In this document: piece by piece, positions 63,987 through 64,000 of the stretch
Position numbering within the stretch: position 1 is the stretch's first letter
How the letters are laid out: every line of letters begins with the position of its first letter
Origin: Cordylochernes scorpioides
Taxonomy: Eukaryota > Arthropoda > Arachnida > Pseudoscorpiones > Chernetidae
Reading direction: 5' to 3'
DNA: 64,000 nt
Assembly: GCA_030710605.1 (NCBI GenBank)
Contig: CP092863.1
Coordinates: 118,012,164 to 118,076,163 of the forward strand
The notes under the pieces: model-generated
Databases searched by the model: none
The model's input: the letters and a program-made list of their open reading frames with translations, nothing else
What the model was told of the DNA's origin: nothing
Position numbers and translations under genes: made by a program

Positions 63987-64000
63987 TGTTGGCTTTTTGT

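Overview
This is repeat-rich animal DNA. Genes have introns, two conserved animal gene families are present, and transposons are nested in one another. The LINE tails end in an RNase H domain followed by a C..C...H...C-like tail, of the kind familiar from arthropod jockey-like elements. An arthropod host is therefore most likely, but this is inference. There are no rRNA genes, no CRISPR arrays and no bacterial-style operons. Host coding sequence is only about 1.7 kb of the 64 kb. || Host genes. (1) On the + strand, the last two visible coding exons of an SLC10-type (sodium/bile-acid symporter family) transporter lie at 18375-18546 and 37407-38035. They are joined by an 18.9 kb phase-1 intron; the 5' exons were not found and probably lie left of the window. 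A convincing tRNA-Val(AAC) gene sits at 18023-18095, just upstream of the first of these exons. (2) On the - strand, the last three coding exons of a TRAF4-like adaptor lie at 63826-63665, 62299-62144 and 61394-60795; the gene continues off the right edge. || Mobile elements. 4.0-7.8 kb holds two opposite copies of a ~498 bp non-autonomous Helitron. One copy carries a mariner inside it and the other sits inside a hAT element. 20.1-25.65 kb is a Ty3/Gypsy retrotransposon on the - strand with same-length, apparently identical LTRs. It split a tRNA-derived SINE and made a TACC target duplication. Its only visible coding lesion is one amber stop in RNase H. 42.5-51.0 kb is a second complete Ty3/Gypsy element on the + strand. 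It has 927 bp LTRs, open gag and pol, and an odd hydrophobic C-terminal tail with exact 21-bp repeats. The rest is a mosaic of SINE, LINE-tail, MITE and foldback families. Several recur in inverted head-to-head pairs. || Most interesting signal. A dispersed repeat family (around 2.35, 32.0, 37.1, 42.0 and 63.95 kb) carries a sequence that reads as a minimal type I hammerhead ribozyme. It has a CTGANGA core, stem II, GAA, a 3-bp stem III and a complementary stem I. Hammerheads of this kind are known from Penelope-like elements and retrozymes. Most copies here have decayed; the copy at the right edge keeps the whole catalytic core. A second, very abundant family has a 62-bp direct repeat at a 375-bp period and forms long foldbacks. 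A short GATGGCG motif is shared by many otherwise unrelated repeats.
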